Made by a program: the position numbers and the translations under genes
DNA from: Cellulomonas sp. KRMCY2
GTDB lineage: Bacteria; Actinomycetota; Actinomycetes; Actinomycetales; Cellulomonadaceae
DNA: 64,000 nucleotides
NCBI RefSeq assembly: GCF_000526515.1
Contig: NZ_JAGF01000001.1
Span: 310,001-374,000 of the forward strand
Direction of reading: 5' to 3'
Notes under the pieces: generated by a model
What the model saw: the letters and a program-made list of their open reading frames with translations, nothing else
Told to the model about the DNA's origin: nothing
Databases searched by the model: none
Shown here: piece after piece, positions 8,521-17,818 of the stretch
Layout: every line of letters starts with the position of its first letter
Position numbering within the stretch: position 1 is the first letter of the stretch

Positions 8521-10620
8521 TCAGGCGTCGACCAGCACGAACTCCGCGACGCCGGCCGAGAGCTCCGATGCGACGCCGGCCAGCGCGAACACAGCCTGCC
8601 CCACCTCGAGCGAACCCGATCGGGTCAGGGCAGCCGTCCGCGCGACCTCCGAGACGGCACCGGCGATGTCCGTCGAGCTGCCCGCCGCAACCAGCAGGTT
8701 GCGCTCGACCTCCGAGGTGGTCGTGGCCTGCTCCTCGACGATGGCGGCCATCGAGGACTGGTGCTCGTCGACAGTGGTGATCGCCTCCGCGATGCGCCCG
8801 ACGGCGACGTGCACGTCCAGGGCGTCCCGGGTCACCGCCTCGAGCACCGGTGTGATGGTCTCGATCGCCGCGGAGGTCTGCTGCGCCAGGTCCTTGACCT
8901 CACCGGCGACGACCGCGAAGCCACGTCCGGCCTCACCCGCGCGCGCCGCCTCGATGGTCGCGTTGAGGGCGAGGAGGTTCGTCTGCGAGGCGATCGTGGT
9001 GATCGTCTTGAGCACGGCGGCGATGTGCGACGACGACTCACCCAGGCGGGTCGCAGCGGCAGCGGCCTCGCCCGTGACACCGACCGCCTGTGCGGCCTGG
9101 GACGTCGCGGCGTTCACGTCATGGGACACCGACTCGATCGAGGCCCGCATCTGCGTCATCGCGGCCGTCACCGCACCCACCTCGGTGCTGACGACCGAGG
9201 CACTGCGGGAGGCCTCGTCGGCACGCTCCGACGACTCCGCCGCGACCTGTTCGAGGGTCCCGCTCGACATCTCGAGCCGGTCGGCGGTGTTCCGCACGGC
9301 CACGGCGCCGGCCTGCATCCGGCCCACCGCGTCACGCATGCCTTCGATGGCCTCGCCCAGGGCGTCACCCATGACCCCGATCTCGTCGTGGCCCTCGCCG
9401 TGGACCTCGGCGGACAGGTCGCGGGCGGCGACCCGGCGCAGCGCGGCCGTCAACCGTCCGACCCGCCCCACGATGCGCCCGGAGATCACCACGACGACCG
9501 CGCCGGCGAGCCCGGCCACGACCAGCCCGGCGAGGATCAGCGTCGTCACCAGGGAGCGCGAGCCGGCGGCGAGCCGGGCCGGAGCGGCCTGCAGCTCGTC
9601 GTCCACGCCCCACGCTGCGATCGTCCAGCCCCACGGCCCGTAACGGGTCAGGTAGACGGTCATCTCGCCGGCTGCCAGGGCCACGTCGGCCTCCGCCTGC
9701 TCACCGTCCGCGAGGGCTGCGCCGGTGTCGATCAGGCCCTGGGCGTACGGCTGCCCGGCGGCGTCGGTCACCTCGAGCGCTGAGCCCTCGGCGCCGTCCG
9801 GCGGTGGGACGACCCACTCCCCGGCGTCGGACATCACAGTGAGGTAGCCCGACCCGCCGACGACGACCTCCGCGATCGCCGCGCGCAGCGGGGCGTCGAC
9901 GGCTGCCTGCGGCGTCCCGACGAAGATCGCGCCGACGACCTCCCCGTCCTGCACGATCGGCGCGTAGGCCGTGACGTACGGCGTGCCGACCACCTGGGCC
10001 GTGCCGTAGAAGGTGTCCCCGGCCAGCAGGGTGGCCACGACGGCGTTGGGCGAGCCGTCCGCCGCCGTCGCGGGGATGTAGGTGCCGATCGCGCGGGTGC
10101 CGTCCGCGGTCGGGACGCTCGTCGCGACGCGCAGCATGTCGCCCTCGTCGTTGATGCGCTGGAACACCGTGGCGGCCGAACCGAGCATCCCGGTCACGTC
10201 GTCCACCACCGGGGTCGCGACGGCCAGGTCGAGGTTCTGGCCGAGCCACCGGCCGCCGACCAGCATCGTCGGCAGGTCCACCGGCACGGTCTCGCCGGAG
10301 ACCTGGTTCTTCGCGGTCCAGGCCACGGGCGGACCGAAGGTCAGCGGTCCGGCGAGCTCGAGGACACGCTGAGCGACGTGCAGCTCGGCAGCCATCCGGT
10401 CGGTCACGGTCGCGACCTGCGTCGCGACGAGCGCCCTGGACTGCTCGACGGTCGCGTGCATCGAGGCATCGTTGAGCTCGGCGACGTCCTCGCCCGTCCG
10501 GTCGGCGAGGCTCGCTGACCGGACACCGCCGATGACCGTGAGCACGACGGCCGTGACGAGCACCGCGCCCGCGCCGGTGGCGACGAGCTGGAGCCGGAGG
10601 CTGCTCCGCAGCGAGAACAT
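8521..10620 (-). CDS. Methyl-accepting chemotaxis protein with Cache sensor
   Basis: A 699-residue chemoreceptor. ATG 10620 has a strong AGAGGAGT ribosome site seven bases upstream. Order: first helix (about residues 11-35), an extracellular Cache domain (about 40-360, with [17 protein letters not shown]), second helix ([20 protein letters not shown], about 368-395), HAMP, then a signalling domain with the hairpin-tip sequence [20 protein letters not shown] and [16 protein letters not shown]. It should pass a ligand signal to CheA/CheW, whose genes are not in this window. The ligand is unknown. Confidence 0.93.
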   Translation of the reverse strand: MFSLRSSLRLQLVATGAGAVLVTAVVLTVIGGVRSASLADRTGEDVAELNDASMHATVEQSRALVATQVATVTDRMAAELHVAQRVLELAGPLTFGPPVAWTAKNQVSGETVPVDLPTMLVGGRWLGQNLDLAVATPVVDDVTGMLGSAATVFQRINDEGDMLRVATSVPTADGTRAIGTYIPATAADGSPNAVVATLLAGDTFYGTAQVVGTPYVTAYAPIVQDGEVVGAIFVGTPQAAVDAPLRAAIAEVVVGGSGYLTVMSDAGEWVVPPPDGAEGSALEVTDAAGQPYAQGLIDTGAALADGEQAEADVALAAGEMTVYLTRYGPWGWTIAAWGVDDELQAAPARLAAGSRSLVTTLILAGLVVAGLAGAVVVVISGRIVGRVGRLTAALRRVAARDLSAEVHGEGHDEIGVMGDALGEAIEGMRDAVGRMQAGAVAVRNTADRLEMSSGTLEQVAAESSERADEASRSASVVSTEVGAVTAAMTQMRASIESVSHDVNAATSQAAQAVGVTGEAAAAATRLGESSSHIAAVLKTITTIASQTNLLALNATIEAARAGEAGRGFAVVAGEVKDLAQQTSAAIETITPVLEAVTRDALDVHVAVGRIAEAITTVDEHQSSMAAIVEEQATTTSEVERNLLVAAGSSTDIAGAVSEVARTAALTRSGSLEVGQAVFALAGVASELSAGVAEFVLVDA

Positions 10621-10714
10621 GGGGGACTCCTCTGGGCGTGACGGACGTGCCGTCGTTCCCCCCTGCACCCGCACCATCGTCGCGGCGGTGCCGACCATGA
10701 GCACAACCCCGACA

Positions 10715-10798
10715 GACCCCCCGGGTGAAGTCCCCGGACCCCCGGGTGGAGTCCCCGGACCCCCGGGTGGAGTCCCCGGACCCCCGGGTGGAGTACCC
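10715..10798. repeat. Four 21-base tandem repeats upstream of the chemoreceptor gene
   Basis: Units at 10715-10735, 10736-10756, 10757-10777 and 10778-10798, nearly identical, each with a CCCGGG palindrome. They lie 95-178 bases upstream of the chemoreceptor start and downstream of phoH. There are no spacers, so it is not a CRISPR array. Less regular CCGGCT/CCCCAGCT repeats continue to about 10850. Confidence 0.85.
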
Positions 10799-10872
10799 GG
10801 CTCTCCGGCTGCCCGGCTCCCCAGCTCCCCAGCTCCCCGGTCGTCCGGCGTCCGGCCGCCCAGCCGTCCGGG

Positions 10873-12183
10873 TCAGACCTCGATGCCCTCGAGCATCTCG
10901 GTGACCAGGGCTGCGACCGCCGACCGCTCGGACCGCGTGAGCGTCACGTGGGCGAAGAGGGGGTGCCCCTTGAGCGCCTCGATCACGGCCGCGACGCCGT
11001 CGTGCCGTCCGACCCTGAGGTTGTCGCGCTGGGCGACGTCGTGGGTGAGCACGACGCGGGAGCCCTGGCCGATCCGGGACAGCACCGTGAGCAGCACGTT
11101 GCGCTCGAGGGACTGAGCCTCGTCGACGATCACGAAGGCGTCGTGCAGCGAACGCCCTCGGATGTGCGTCAGGGGCAGCACCTCGAGCATCCCGCGGGCG
11201 AGGACCTCCTCGACGACCTCGGGGGCGACGACCGCACCGAGGGTGTCGAACACCGCCTGGGCCCACGGGTTCATCTTCTCCGACTCACCGCCGGGCAGGT
11301 ACCCCAGCTCCTGGCCACCGACGGCGTACAGCGGCCGGAAGACCATCACCTTGCGGTGCTGCCGACGTTCGAGGACCGCCTCGAGGCCCGCGCACAGGGC
11401 CAGGGCCGACTTGCCCGTACCGGCTCGCCCACCCAGGGAGACGATGCCGATCTCGTCGTCGAGCAGCAGGTCGATCGCGATGCGCTGCTCCGCACTGCGA
11501 CCGTGCAGACCGAAGACGTCCTGGTCGCCGCGGATCAGCTGGACCTGCTTGTCGGCGGTGACCCGCGCGAGCGCCGAGCCGCGTGGCGAGTGCACGACGA
11601 CGCCGGTGTGGCACAGCAGCGGGCCAGGGTCCTGCCCGGTCAGGTCCACGTCCGCCAGGTCGATGTGCTCGGACTCCCACAGGCTCGCCATCTGCTGCTC
11701 GGCGACCTGCAGCTCGGTCATGCCGGTCCAGCCGGAGTCGACCGCGAGCTCGGCCCGATACTCCTCCGCGGCCAGCCCGACGGCGGACGCCTTGACCCGC
11801 ATGGGCAGGTCCTTGGACACCAGCGTGACGTCGTGCCCCTCGTCCGCAAGGTTCTTGGCGACGGCGAGGATCCTCGTGTCGTTGTCGCCGAGCCGGAAGC
11901 CGGCAGGCAGCACCTGCGGGTCGACGTGGTTGAGCTCGACCCGGAGCGTGCCACCGGCATCGCCGACCGGCACCGCCTGGTCCAGCCGCCCGTTGATCAC
12001 CCGGAGGTCGTCGAGCATGCGCAGGGCCGCGCGGGCGAAGTAGCCGAGCTCGGCGTGGTGACGCTTCCCCTCGAGCTCGGTGATCACCACGACCGGGAGC
12101 ACCACGGAGTGCTCGGCGAAGCGCAGGATCGCGCGGGGGTCCGACAGGAGGACGGAGGTGTCGAGCACGTAGGTGCGGGCCAC
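10873..12183 (-). CDS. PhoH-family ATPase with N-terminal PIN domain
   Basis: GTG 12183 has GGAGGG seven bases upstream and gives 436 residues. The N-terminal part (about 1-135) is a PIN ribonuclease domain, with [12 protein letters not shown] and [10 protein letters not shown] carrying acidic active-site residues. The C-terminal part is a PhoH P-loop ATPase, with Walker A GRAGTGKS at about 252-259 and Walker [10 protein letters not shown] near 350. PIN-PhoH proteins act as RNA helicase/ribonucleases, so a role in RNA turnover is likely. It is the only member of its operon. Confidence 0.93.
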   Translation of the reverse strand: MARTYVLDTSVLLSDPRAILRFAEHSVVLPVVVITELEGKRHHAELGYFARAALRMLDDLRVINGRLDQAVPVGDAGGTLRVELNHVDPQVLPAGFRLGDNDTRILAVAKNLADEGHDVTLVSKDLPMRVKASAVGLAAEEYRAELAVDSGWTGMTELQVAEQQMASLWESEHIDLADVDLTGQDPGPLLCHTGVVVHSPRGSALARVTADKQVQLIRGDQDVFGLHGRSAEQRIAIDLLLDDEIGIVSLGGRAGTGKSALALCAGLEAVLERRQHRKVMVFRPLYAVGGQELGYLPGGESEKMNPWAQAVFDTLGAVVAPEVVEEVLARGMLEVLPLTHIRGRSLHDAFVIVDEAQSLERNVLLTVLSRIGQGSRVVLTHDVAQRDNLRVGRHDGVAAVIEALKGHPLFAHVTLTRSERSAVAALVTEMLEGIEV

Positions 12184-12489
12184 GGTGGCTCCCTCCGGCG
12201 CGTCAGCGCCGCTCAGGTGGCCCGTCGCCGGCAGACCGCCGGCGCCAGGCGAGACGGGTCCGGTCGACCGGCCGGAGGGCCGGGCACCGGCCCTCCTCCC
12301 GGAGCAGCTGCTCCATGGGCTGGCCTTCCCGAGGGACGACGGACGTCGTCCGTTATCGCGGGACGCTACGCCCGGCCACGGCGGCGCCCGGCGCGACACG
12401 CGCCAGGAAACCTGATGTTCACGCAGACGGGTGAGACGCGTCGCTGAGGCGTTGGTGGCCCGTTCAGCGACCGAGGCGCGGTGACCCGT
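12184..12489. other. Intergenic region between phoH and uppS, no gene recognised
   Basis: Both flanking genes are on the minus strand. The region holds a perfect 14-base palindrome GGAGCAGCTGCTCC (12301-12314) and a hairpin with arms GGACGAC/GTCGTCC (12334-12351). Both are 118 or more bases upstream of phoH and could be operator or leader elements. The 26-base duplication at the uppS end is listed separately. Frames across the region look like non-coding GC-rich sequence. Confidence 0.5.
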
Positions 12490-12505
12490 TCAGCGACCGA
12501 GGCGC
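12454..12505 (-). repeat. 26-base tandem duplication across the uppS stop codon
   Basis: Copies at 12454-12479 and 12480-12505 differ at one base. The second contains the uppS stop (12490-12492). The offset of 26 is not a multiple of three. Confidence 0.85.
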
Positions 12506-13251
12506 CGTTCACGGGCCGCGTAGGCCCGGAGGGCCCGGAGGAAGTCGACGCGGCGGAAGTCCGGCCAGTAGGCCTCGCAGAAGTAGAACTCGCTGTGCGC
12601 GCTCTGCCACAGCAGGAATCCGCCGAGGCGCTGCTCGCCCGAGGTCCGGATGACCAGCTCGGGGTCGGGCTGACCCTTCGTGTAGAGGTGCTCGGCGATG
12701 TGCTCGACGTCGAAGGACTCGGCGAGCTCCTCGAGCGAGGTCCCGCTGCCGGCGTGCTCACGCAGGATCGAGCGCACGGCGTCGGCGATCTCACGTCGTC
12801 CGCCGTAGCCGACGGCGACGTTCACGTGCAGCCCGACCACGCCCGCGGTGCGGTCCTGGGCCACGAGCAGCACGTCGACCGCGCTCTGCGGCAGGAGCTC
12901 GAGCGCTCCCATCACCTGCAGGTGCCAGCGCCCGGTCGCGGCCAGGTCGCCGACCGCGTCCTGGATGATGCCGAGCAGCTCGGCGACCTCCTGGGGTGTA
13001 CGGGAGAGGTTGTCGGTCGAGAGCATCCACAGGGTGACGACCTCGACCCCCACCTCCTCCGACCAGCCGAGCAGCTCATGGATCTTGTCGGCACCTCGAC
13101 GATGGCCGGTCGACGCGGTGGCACCGAGGCTGCGTGCCCAGCGACGGTTGCCGTCGAGGATCACACCGATGTGACGCGGGACGGCCTCGCGCGGCAAGGA
13201 CGCAGCGAGACGCCGCTCGTACAGGCCGTAGAGCGGGTGCGGCAGTCGCAT
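12490..13251 (-). CDS. Isoprenyl transferase, Rv1086-like (short-chain Z-prenyl diphosphate synthase)
   Basis: A cis-prenyltransferase of the UppS family. ATG 13251 follows GGAGGAG by seven bases and gives 253 residues. Motifs: ILDGNRRWAR (catalytic Asp), HVNVAVGYGGRREI and LVIRTSGEQRLGGFLLWQS. The N-terminus (LPHPLYGLYERRLAASLP) and the C-terminus (FRRVDFLRALRAY) resemble Mycobacterium tuberculosis Rv1086, a Z-farnesyl diphosphate synthase, more than the long-chain Rv2361c type. It may therefore make a C15 primer for the lipid carrier. The divergent neighbour trhA is also the neighbour of Rv1086. Confidence 0.88.
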   Translation of the reverse strand: MRLPHPLYGLYERRLAASLPREAVPRHIGVILDGNRRWARSLGATASTGHRRGADKIHELLGWSEEVGVEVVTLWMLSTDNLSRTPQEVAELLGIIQDAVGDLAATGRWHLQVMGALELLPQSAVDVLLVAQDRTAGVVGLHVNVAVGYGGRREIADAVRSILREHAGSGTSLEELAESFDVEHIAEHLYTKGQPDPELVIRTSGEQRLGGFLLWQSAHSEFYFCEAYWPDFRRVDFLRALRAYAARERRLGR

Positions 13252-13404
13252 CCAGCACTCCTCCGGCTTCGCGTGGGTCGGTCGTGGCTCCGCGCGGCCG
13301 TCGAGGCGACGACGGCGTGGCGTCGTCGTCACCGTACAGCCAGCGACGGTGGCGACGGTCGATCTCGGCCCGCAGATGGCTGCCGACCCACCCTCCGGTG
13401 GGCT

Positions 13405-13424
13405 AACCTACGCAAGCGTAAGTT
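13405..13424. promoter_or_regulatory. Inverted repeat between uppS and trhA, probable operator
   Basis: AACCTACGC, two bases, GCGTAAGTT: arms match at 8 of 9 positions. It lies 20 bases before the trhA ATG and about 154 bases from the uppS start. Its size and symmetry suit a TetR- or MarR-type regulator. No regulator gene is adjacent. Confidence 0.55.
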
Positions 13425-13443
13425 GGCGCGGTGAGAGGAAGTC

Positions 13444-14103
13444 ATGGGAACGGAAGCGTTCGCTGCAGCGGTCAAGCCCCGGCTCCGCGGCTGGATCCAC
13501 GCCGGTACGGCACCCCTGGTCCTGGCTGCCGCGATCGTGCTCGTCGCGCTGGCCCCGACCACCGCGGGCAAGGCGTCCAACGCGATCTTCGGCCTGAGCG
13601 CGATCATGCTCTTCGGCCTGAGCGCGGTGTACCACCGAGGCACCTGGTCACCGAAGGTCGCCGGGGTGCTCCGCCGCCTGGACCACACGAACATCTTCCT
13701 GATCATCGCCGGCACGTACACGCCGCTCGCCGTCCTCCTGCTCGACTGGCCGACCAAGCGCAACCTGCTCGTCGTCGTCTGGGCCGGGGCGGCGCTCGGG
13801 ACCCTCGCCCGGGTGTTCTGGCTCGGCGCACCACGCTGGGTCTACGTGCCGGTCTACGTCGCACTCGGCTCGGTCGCACTCGGGTTCCTGCCTGAGTTCT
13901 GGTCGTCCGGCGGCCCGGTGATCGTCTGGCTGATCATCGCGGGCGGCATCGCCTACATCGTCGGCGCCGTCGTCTACGGGACCAAGCGGCCCAACCCCAG
14001 CCCGCAGTGGTTCGGCTTCCACGAGATCTTCCACGTGCTGACCGTCGTGGGCTTCTGGTGCCACTACATCGCGGTCAGTATCGCCACGTACTCCGCGACC
14101 TGA
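13444..14103 (+). CDS. trhA: Hemolysin III / TrhA (PAQR superfamily) membrane protein
   Basis: A 219-residue protein with seven hydrophobic segments. Family motifs: SAVYHRGTW in the second helix region, LDHTNIFLIIAGTYTP, and near the C-terminus FHEIFHVLTVVGFWCHY. The conserved His and Asp residues are the presumed metal ligands of the PAQR fold. Members are implicated in membrane lipid homeostasis; hemolysin is a historical name. AGAGGAAG precedes the ATG at 13444. The 3' end is duplicated in 16-base units. Confidence 0.9.
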   Translation: MGTEAFAAAVKPRLRGWIHAGTAPLVLAAAIVLVALAPTTAGKASNAIFGLSAIMLFGLSAVYHRGTWSPKVAGVLRRLDHTNIFLIIAGTYTPLAVLLLDWPTKRNLLVVVWAGAALGTLARVFWLGAPRWVYVPVYVALGSVALGFLPEFWSSGGPVIVWLIIAGGIAYIVGAVVYGTKRPNPSPQWFGFHEIFHVLTVVGFWCHYIAVSIATYSAT

Positions 14104-14146
14104 CCGGCACGCGACCTGACCGGCACGCGACCTGACCGGCACGCGA
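14099..14146 (+). repeat. Three 16-base tandem repeats across the trhA stop codon
   Basis: Identical units at 14099-14114, 14115-14130 and 14131-14146. The first contains the trhA TGA (14101-14103). The period of 16 shifts frame with each copy. Confidence 0.9.
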
Positions 14147-14236
14147 CCCGACCGACCCGCGACCCGTCGGCGACCCGCCCCATGCACCACCGCCACGCCG
14201 GTGCGAGCCGACCGACCGCTGCGGCCCGGGCGGCGC

Positions 14237-14264
14237 TCAGGGGTGCGGCCTCAGGGGTGCGGCC
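14237..14264 (-). repeat. 14-base tandem duplication across a stop codon
   Basis: Identical copies at 14237-14250 and 14251-14264. The second contains the stop of the carbon-nitrogen hydrolase gene (14251-14253); the first repeats the stop 14 bases further downstream. Confidence 0.85.
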
Positions 14265-15075
14265 ACACCGTGTCGACCGGCCCGTCCAGCGGGACGACGC
14301 CGTACCGCCGGTTGGCGAGCGAGGGGTTGCGCTCGCGGACCGCCGCGACCCACGCCGGATCGAGCTCAGCCACCGCCGGTGACGGGCCGCTGCTCTCGGC
14401 CAGCACCTGGCCCAGCGGGTCGACGACCAGCGAGTCCCCCACGACGCCGGCGCCCTGCTGGGCCGCGCCGAGCACGTAGGCCGTGTTCTCGATCGCGCGG
14501 GCACGCAGCAGGGTGCGCCAGTGGTCGGCCTTGTGCTCGCCGGCCGCCCACGCGGCGGGCACGACGAGCACAGTCGCGCCGCCGTCGACCAGCCGGCGTG
14601 CCGACTCCGGGAACCGCAGGTCGTAGCAGGTCATCACACCGACGTGCAGATCCCCGACCGTCACGACGACCGGCGGGACGTCCGCCGGCCCCGCCTCGAG
14701 GCGGTCGGACTCGCGCCGCCCGAAGGCGTCGTACAGGTGCACCTTGCGGTACAGCCCGGCCAGACCGTCCGGGCCCACGACGACCACGGCGTTCACCGCG
14801 CGGTCCGCGCGGTTGCCCGGCAGCAGCGTCCCGGCCACCACGACCACCCCGGTGGACCGCGTGACGTCCTGCAGTGCGGTGACGAACGGACCGTCGACCG
14901 GCTCGGCATGGTCCGGGCCGGGGCCGCGCGGATCGAATCGTGCGGCGTACTCGGGCAGCACCACGAGGGACGCGCCGTCGTCGGCGGCACCACGGACGGC
15001 CGCGACGGCCAGCGCCCGGTTGCCTGCCGGATCGAGGCCGGTGGTCTGCGCCGCGACGTGGACGCGCACCGTCAT
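14251..15075 (-). CDS. Carbon-nitrogen hydrolase (nitrilase superfamily amidohydrolase)
   Basis: A 274-residue nitrilase-fold enzyme with the Glu-Lys-Cys triad in order: LPEYAARF (Glu near 42), YRKVHLYDAFG (Lys near 110) and GVMTCYDLRFPE (Cys near 147), plus ARAIENTAYVLGA. The sequence suits the Nit1/Nit2-like amidase branch (deaminated glutathione amidase or omega-amidase type). The true substrate is not clear. It overlaps the small membrane protein gene upstream by four bases and is probably in one transcript with it and mca. Confidence 0.88.
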   Translation of the reverse strand: MTVRVHVAAQTTGLDPAGNRALAVAAVRGAADDGASLVVLPEYAARFDPRGPGPDHAEPVDGPFVTALQDVTRSTGVVVVAGTLLPGNRADRAVNAVVVVGPDGLAGLYRKVHLYDAFGRRESDRLEAGPADVPPVVVTVGDLHVGVMTCYDLRFPESARRLVDGGATVLVVPAAWAAGEHKADHWRTLLRARAIENTAYVLGAAQQGAGVVGDSLVVDPLGQVLAESSGPSPAVAELDPAWVAAVRERNPSLANRRYGVVPLDGPVDTVWPHP

Positions 15076-15449
15076 GCCCCCGGCGCGTCGTGGCTGCCGG
15101 GCAGCGCGTCGGTCGGCAGGTCGTTGGTCGGCAGGTCGTTCGTCGGCAGGTCGTCGGTCGATGCCTCGCGTCGTGCCCGGTGCTCGACGCCTCGCAGCTT
15201 GGACGTCATCGAACGGAAGAGCGGGATGCAGGCGAGCACCACGGCGAAGATGACCAGGAAGCCGAGCACCCCGGGCGACACGTCCTCCGGGTCGACGCCT
15301 TCGCGCAGGGTCGGCTCGTCGGGGTCCGCCGCCGTGGTGGCCGTCCAGCCGGCGGCGAGGCCGTGCTCGGCGAGGCCGTGCTCAGCGACGTGCTCAAGGC
15401 TCCACCCGACGCCGTGCAGGCTGAGGGTGTCCAGCGCTGCCGCGCTCAT
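15072..15449 (-). CDS. Small membrane protein of unknown function, mca-linked
   Basis: A 125-residue protein with one clear membrane segment (VLGFLVIFAVVLACIPLF, about residues 61-78) followed by a basic stretch and an acidic tail with three NDLPT-type repeats. Its ATG overlaps the mca stop and its stop overlaps the downstream hydrolase start. Small membrane proteins are often next to mca in related genomes, but no function is known to me. Confidence 0.7.
   Translation of the reverse strand: MSAAALDTLSLHGVGWSLEHVAEHGLAEHGLAAGWTATTAADPDEPTLREGVDPEDVSPGVLGFLVIFAVVLACIPLFRSMTSKLRGVEHRARREASTDDLPTNDLPTNDLPTDALPGSHDAPGA
15112..15156 (-). repeat. Three 15-base repeats in the small membrane protein gene
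   Basis: Units at 15112-15126, 15127-15141 and 15142-15156, in frame, encoding the (T/N)DLPT repeats of the C-terminal tail. Confidence 0.8.
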
Positions 15450-16360
15450 CGGAAGTCCTCCGGGTGGATGCCGGCGAAGAGGTCGTCCTCCGGCAGGGTC
15501 ACCGGGACCCGTGACTCCGCGAGCTCGAACTCCTCGACCGGCCAGACGTCGATCTCGAGCTCACGGGGGATCGCGAAGAAGAAGCCGTCGGGGTCGATCT
15601 GGGTGGCATGTGCCACGAGTGCGGCGTCCCGGGCGGGGAAGTACTCCGAACAGGCGATCCGGGTGGTCACCTCGCGTGCCGGGATCTCCCGCATGGCACG
15701 CGACGAGACCCAGTCACCGAACGGCGACTCGAGCCCGGCGGCCACGACCGCCTCGTGCACGGTCTGGATCCGGTGCAGCGAGAAGTCGTGGTTGTAGTAG
15801 AGCTTGAGCGGCGCCCACGGCTCGCCACGTCCGCGGTAGTGCTCCGCGGCGGCCGCAGCATGAAAGGCCTCGAACGCCACGTTGTGGCACATGATGTGGT
15901 CGGGGTGCGGGTAGCCCCCGGTCGGGTCATAGGTCGTGATCACGTGCGGACGGAAGCTGCGCACGAGCTCGACGAGCGGCGCGGCGGCCTCCTCGAGCGG
16001 CACCCGCGCGAAGCACCCCTCGGGCAGCGGCGGCAGCGGGTCGCCCTCCGGCAGACCCGAGTCGACGAAGCCCAGCCAGTGCTGGCGGACACCGAGGGCG
16101 TTCGCGGCCGCAGCCATCTCGGCCTGGCGGACCAGCGCCATCTCCGCCGGGGACCCGTGGGCACCGGCGTAGCGCGGGTTCAGGATGCTGCCGCGCTCGC
16201 CGCCCGTGCAGGTCACGACCAGGACGTCGACGCCCTCGGCCGCGTACCGCGCTGTGGTCGCCGCACCCTTGCTCGACTCGTCGTCGGGATGGGCATGCAC
16301 GGCCATCAGGCGCAACCCGCTGCGCCGGCCCCTCGTCTGCAGGGTCTCGCCCACCGACAT
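15446..16360 (-). CDS. mca: Mycothiol S-conjugate amidase
   Basis: Mca cleaves mycothiol conjugates in detoxification, releasing a mercapturic acid and GlcN-inositol. It has the LmbE/PIG-L zinc-deacetylase fold with MAVHAHPDDESSKGAA (zinc ligands HxxDD) near the N-terminus, VTCTGGERGSILNPRYAG, and GGYPHPDHIMCHNVAFEAF (second His cluster). The strong match over VTCTGGERG and the length of 304 residues favour Mca over the related deacetylase MshB. ATG 16360 sits directly against GAGGAGG, so GTG 16354 or the methionine of MAVHAHPDDE may be used. This supports an actinobacterial host with mycothiol. Confidence 0.9.
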   Translation of the reverse strand: MSVGETLQTRGRRSGLRLMAVHAHPDDESSKGAATTARYAAEGVDVLVVTCTGGERGSILNPRYAGAHGSPAEMALVRQAEMAAAANALGVRQHWLGFVDSGLPEGDPLPPLPEGCFARVPLEEAAAPLVELVRSFRPHVITTYDPTGGYPHPDHIMCHNVAFEAFHAAAAAEHYRGRGEPWAPLKLYYNHDFSLHRIQTVHEAVVAAGLESPFGDWVSSRAMREIPAREVTTRIACSEYFPARDAALVAHATQIDPDGFFFAIPRELEIDVWPVEEFELAESRVPVTLPEDDLFAGIHPEDFR

Positions 16361-16516
16361 CCTCCTCGTGTCCGGCCCGATCCGGTCCTCGGGTGCAGTG
16401 CACCGCCCGGAACGCGCACCGTTCGACGCGCACCGGCGACAATGGTCTCGCACCCGGGGGCAGGGTCGCACTGTACGCACCCGGCCCGACACCGCACAGA
16501 CCCGCGAGGAGCACCG

Positions 16517-16930
16517 ATGAGCGCGCCGACGCCGACGAGTCCCCCGGCGGGCCGGTACGGACCCGAGCCGGACGCCGCTGTGCGACGACGTCGCGTCGTC
16601 CTGCTGTGGGCGCTCGGCGCCGGCGGACTGGCTCTCGCGGTGTGGCTGGGCATCGGCGTCGGCGACACGCCGGTCGCCTGGCAGGACGTCGGATTCACCC
16701 TGCACGGCGCCGAGCGGGTCGAGGTCGACTTCGACGTCATCCGCACCGACCCCGCGGTACCGGCCCGGTGCACGCTCCAGGCGCTCAACGAGCAGTACGC
16801 CCAGGTGGGCGTGCTCACGGTGGACGTCCCGCCGGGCACCGAACGCGTCGTCCGGTTGAGCAGCACCGTCGCGACGTCGGAGGCCGCGGTGACCGGGATC
16901 GTCGAGTCGTGCTGGGCGGCGGTGGACTGA
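16517..16930 (+). CDS. DUF4307 domain membrane protein
   Basis: ATG 16517 is preceded by GAGGAG. The 137-residue product has a basic N-terminal region, one membrane helix (VVLLWALGAGGLALAVWLGIG, about 27-47) and an extracellular domain with the DUF4307 pattern: DVGFTLHGAERVEVDFDV, then a Cys in PARCTLQALNEQYAQVG and a Cys near the end (ESCWAAVD) that may form a disulphide. It is divergent from mca, an arrangement common in actinobacteria. Function unknown. Confidence 0.8.
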   Translation: MSAPTPTSPPAGRYGPEPDAAVRRRRVVLLWALGAGGLALAVWLGIGVGDTPVAWQDVGFTLHGAERVEVDFDVIRTDPAVPARCTLQALNEQYAQVGVLTVDVPPGTERVVRLSSTVATSEAAVTGIVESCWAAVD

Positions 16931-17219
16931 GCCGTCCCGTCGGTCGTCGCGACGGGTGATCTCTCGGCTGACGGCGGGGTTGCGGCCATACCTGGCCGAC
17001 CCTTTGCTATCCTGGTCGTTTCCACGCCGTGACGGCCGCCTCCCGACATGCCTCTGGCATGCTCAGCTGCGGCAGGGTCGGCACAGCGACGTGCCCCACC
17101 GGGCCGACGCACGCAGGCGTGACATCCCCTGGGACATCAGGTCCCACTGCACATCACGTCCCACTGCACTGCGCCGACCGGCCATCAGCAGGACGACGAG
17201 GAGCTCGGAAGGAGCGACC

Positions 17220-17708
17220 GTGACCGACACCACGACTGTCACCTGGCTGACCCAGGAGGCGCACGACCGCCTGAGCGCCGAGCTCGCCCACCTGACCGGT
17301 GTTGCGCGCGCGGAGATCACCGACAAGATCGATGACGCCCGTTCCGAGGGCGACCTCAAGGAGAACGGCGGCTACCACGCGGCCCGCGAGGAGCAGGCGA
17401 AGCAGGAGGCCCGCATCCGCCAGCTGCAGGAGCTGCTGCGCACCGCCGTGGTCGGCGAGGCCCCGCCGGACGACGGCGTGGTCGAGCCCGGCATGGTCGT
17501 GACCGCGACCGTCGGCGGGGACAAGATGGTCTTCCTGGTCGGCTCGCGCGAGGTCGGGGAGGGTACCGGGATGGACGTCTACAGCGACCGGTCACCCCTC
17601 GGCGCCGCGATCATCGGTCGCTCACGCGGCGAGGAGACGTCCTACACCGCGCCGAACGGCACCGAGATCGCGGTCGTCATCCACGACGCGACGCCTTTCC
17701 GGCTCTGA
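17220..17708 (+). CDS. greA: Transcription elongation factor GreA
   Basis: GreA rescues backtracked RNA polymerase by stimulating transcript cleavage. GTG 17220 has GGAAGGAG six bases upstream and gives 162 residues. The N-terminal coiled coil carries the acidic tip motif SEGDLKENGGYHAAREEQ (about 42-59), and the C-terminal FKBP-like domain ends SPLGAAIIGRSRGEE. A perfect hairpin terminator follows. Confidence 0.95.
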   Translation: MTDTTTVTWLTQEAHDRLSAELAHLTGVARAEITDKIDDARSEGDLKENGGYHAAREEQAKQEARIRQLQELLRTAVVGEAPPDDGVVEPGMVVTATVGGDKMVFLVGSREVGEGTGMDVYSDRSPLGAAIIGRSRGEETSYTAPNGTEIAVVIHDATPFRL

Positions 17709-17741
17709 TCACCGGCGCCCGGGGCGCCGAGGACCCTGCGC

Positions 17742-17773
17742 GACAGCCCGGCCGGGCGACCGGCCGGGCTGTC
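17742..17773. terminator. Bidirectional hairpin terminator between greA and ilvA
   Basis: A perfect 14-base-pair GC-rich stem (17742-17755 with 17760-17773) closed by a GCGA loop, midway between convergent genes. No T-run follows, as is common for actinobacterial terminators. Confidence 0.85.
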
Positions 17774-17818
17774 GTGCGCCTGGCGACGCCGTCGTGCACT
17801 GGCGACACGCCCAGCCGC

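Noticed and set aside
10715-10798. A possible CRISPR array
   Set aside because: Units are head-to-tail with no spacers and no cas genes are present in the window.
14936-15807. Plus-strand frames opposite the hydrolase, small membrane and mca genes
   Set aside because: They cross several real genes on the other strand and have low-complexity Arg-rich products.
16980-17013. A greA promoter made of TTGCGG and TATCCT
   Set aside because: The 22-base spacing is too long for a standard promoter. TATCCT (17008-17013) alone could be a -10, but the support is weak.
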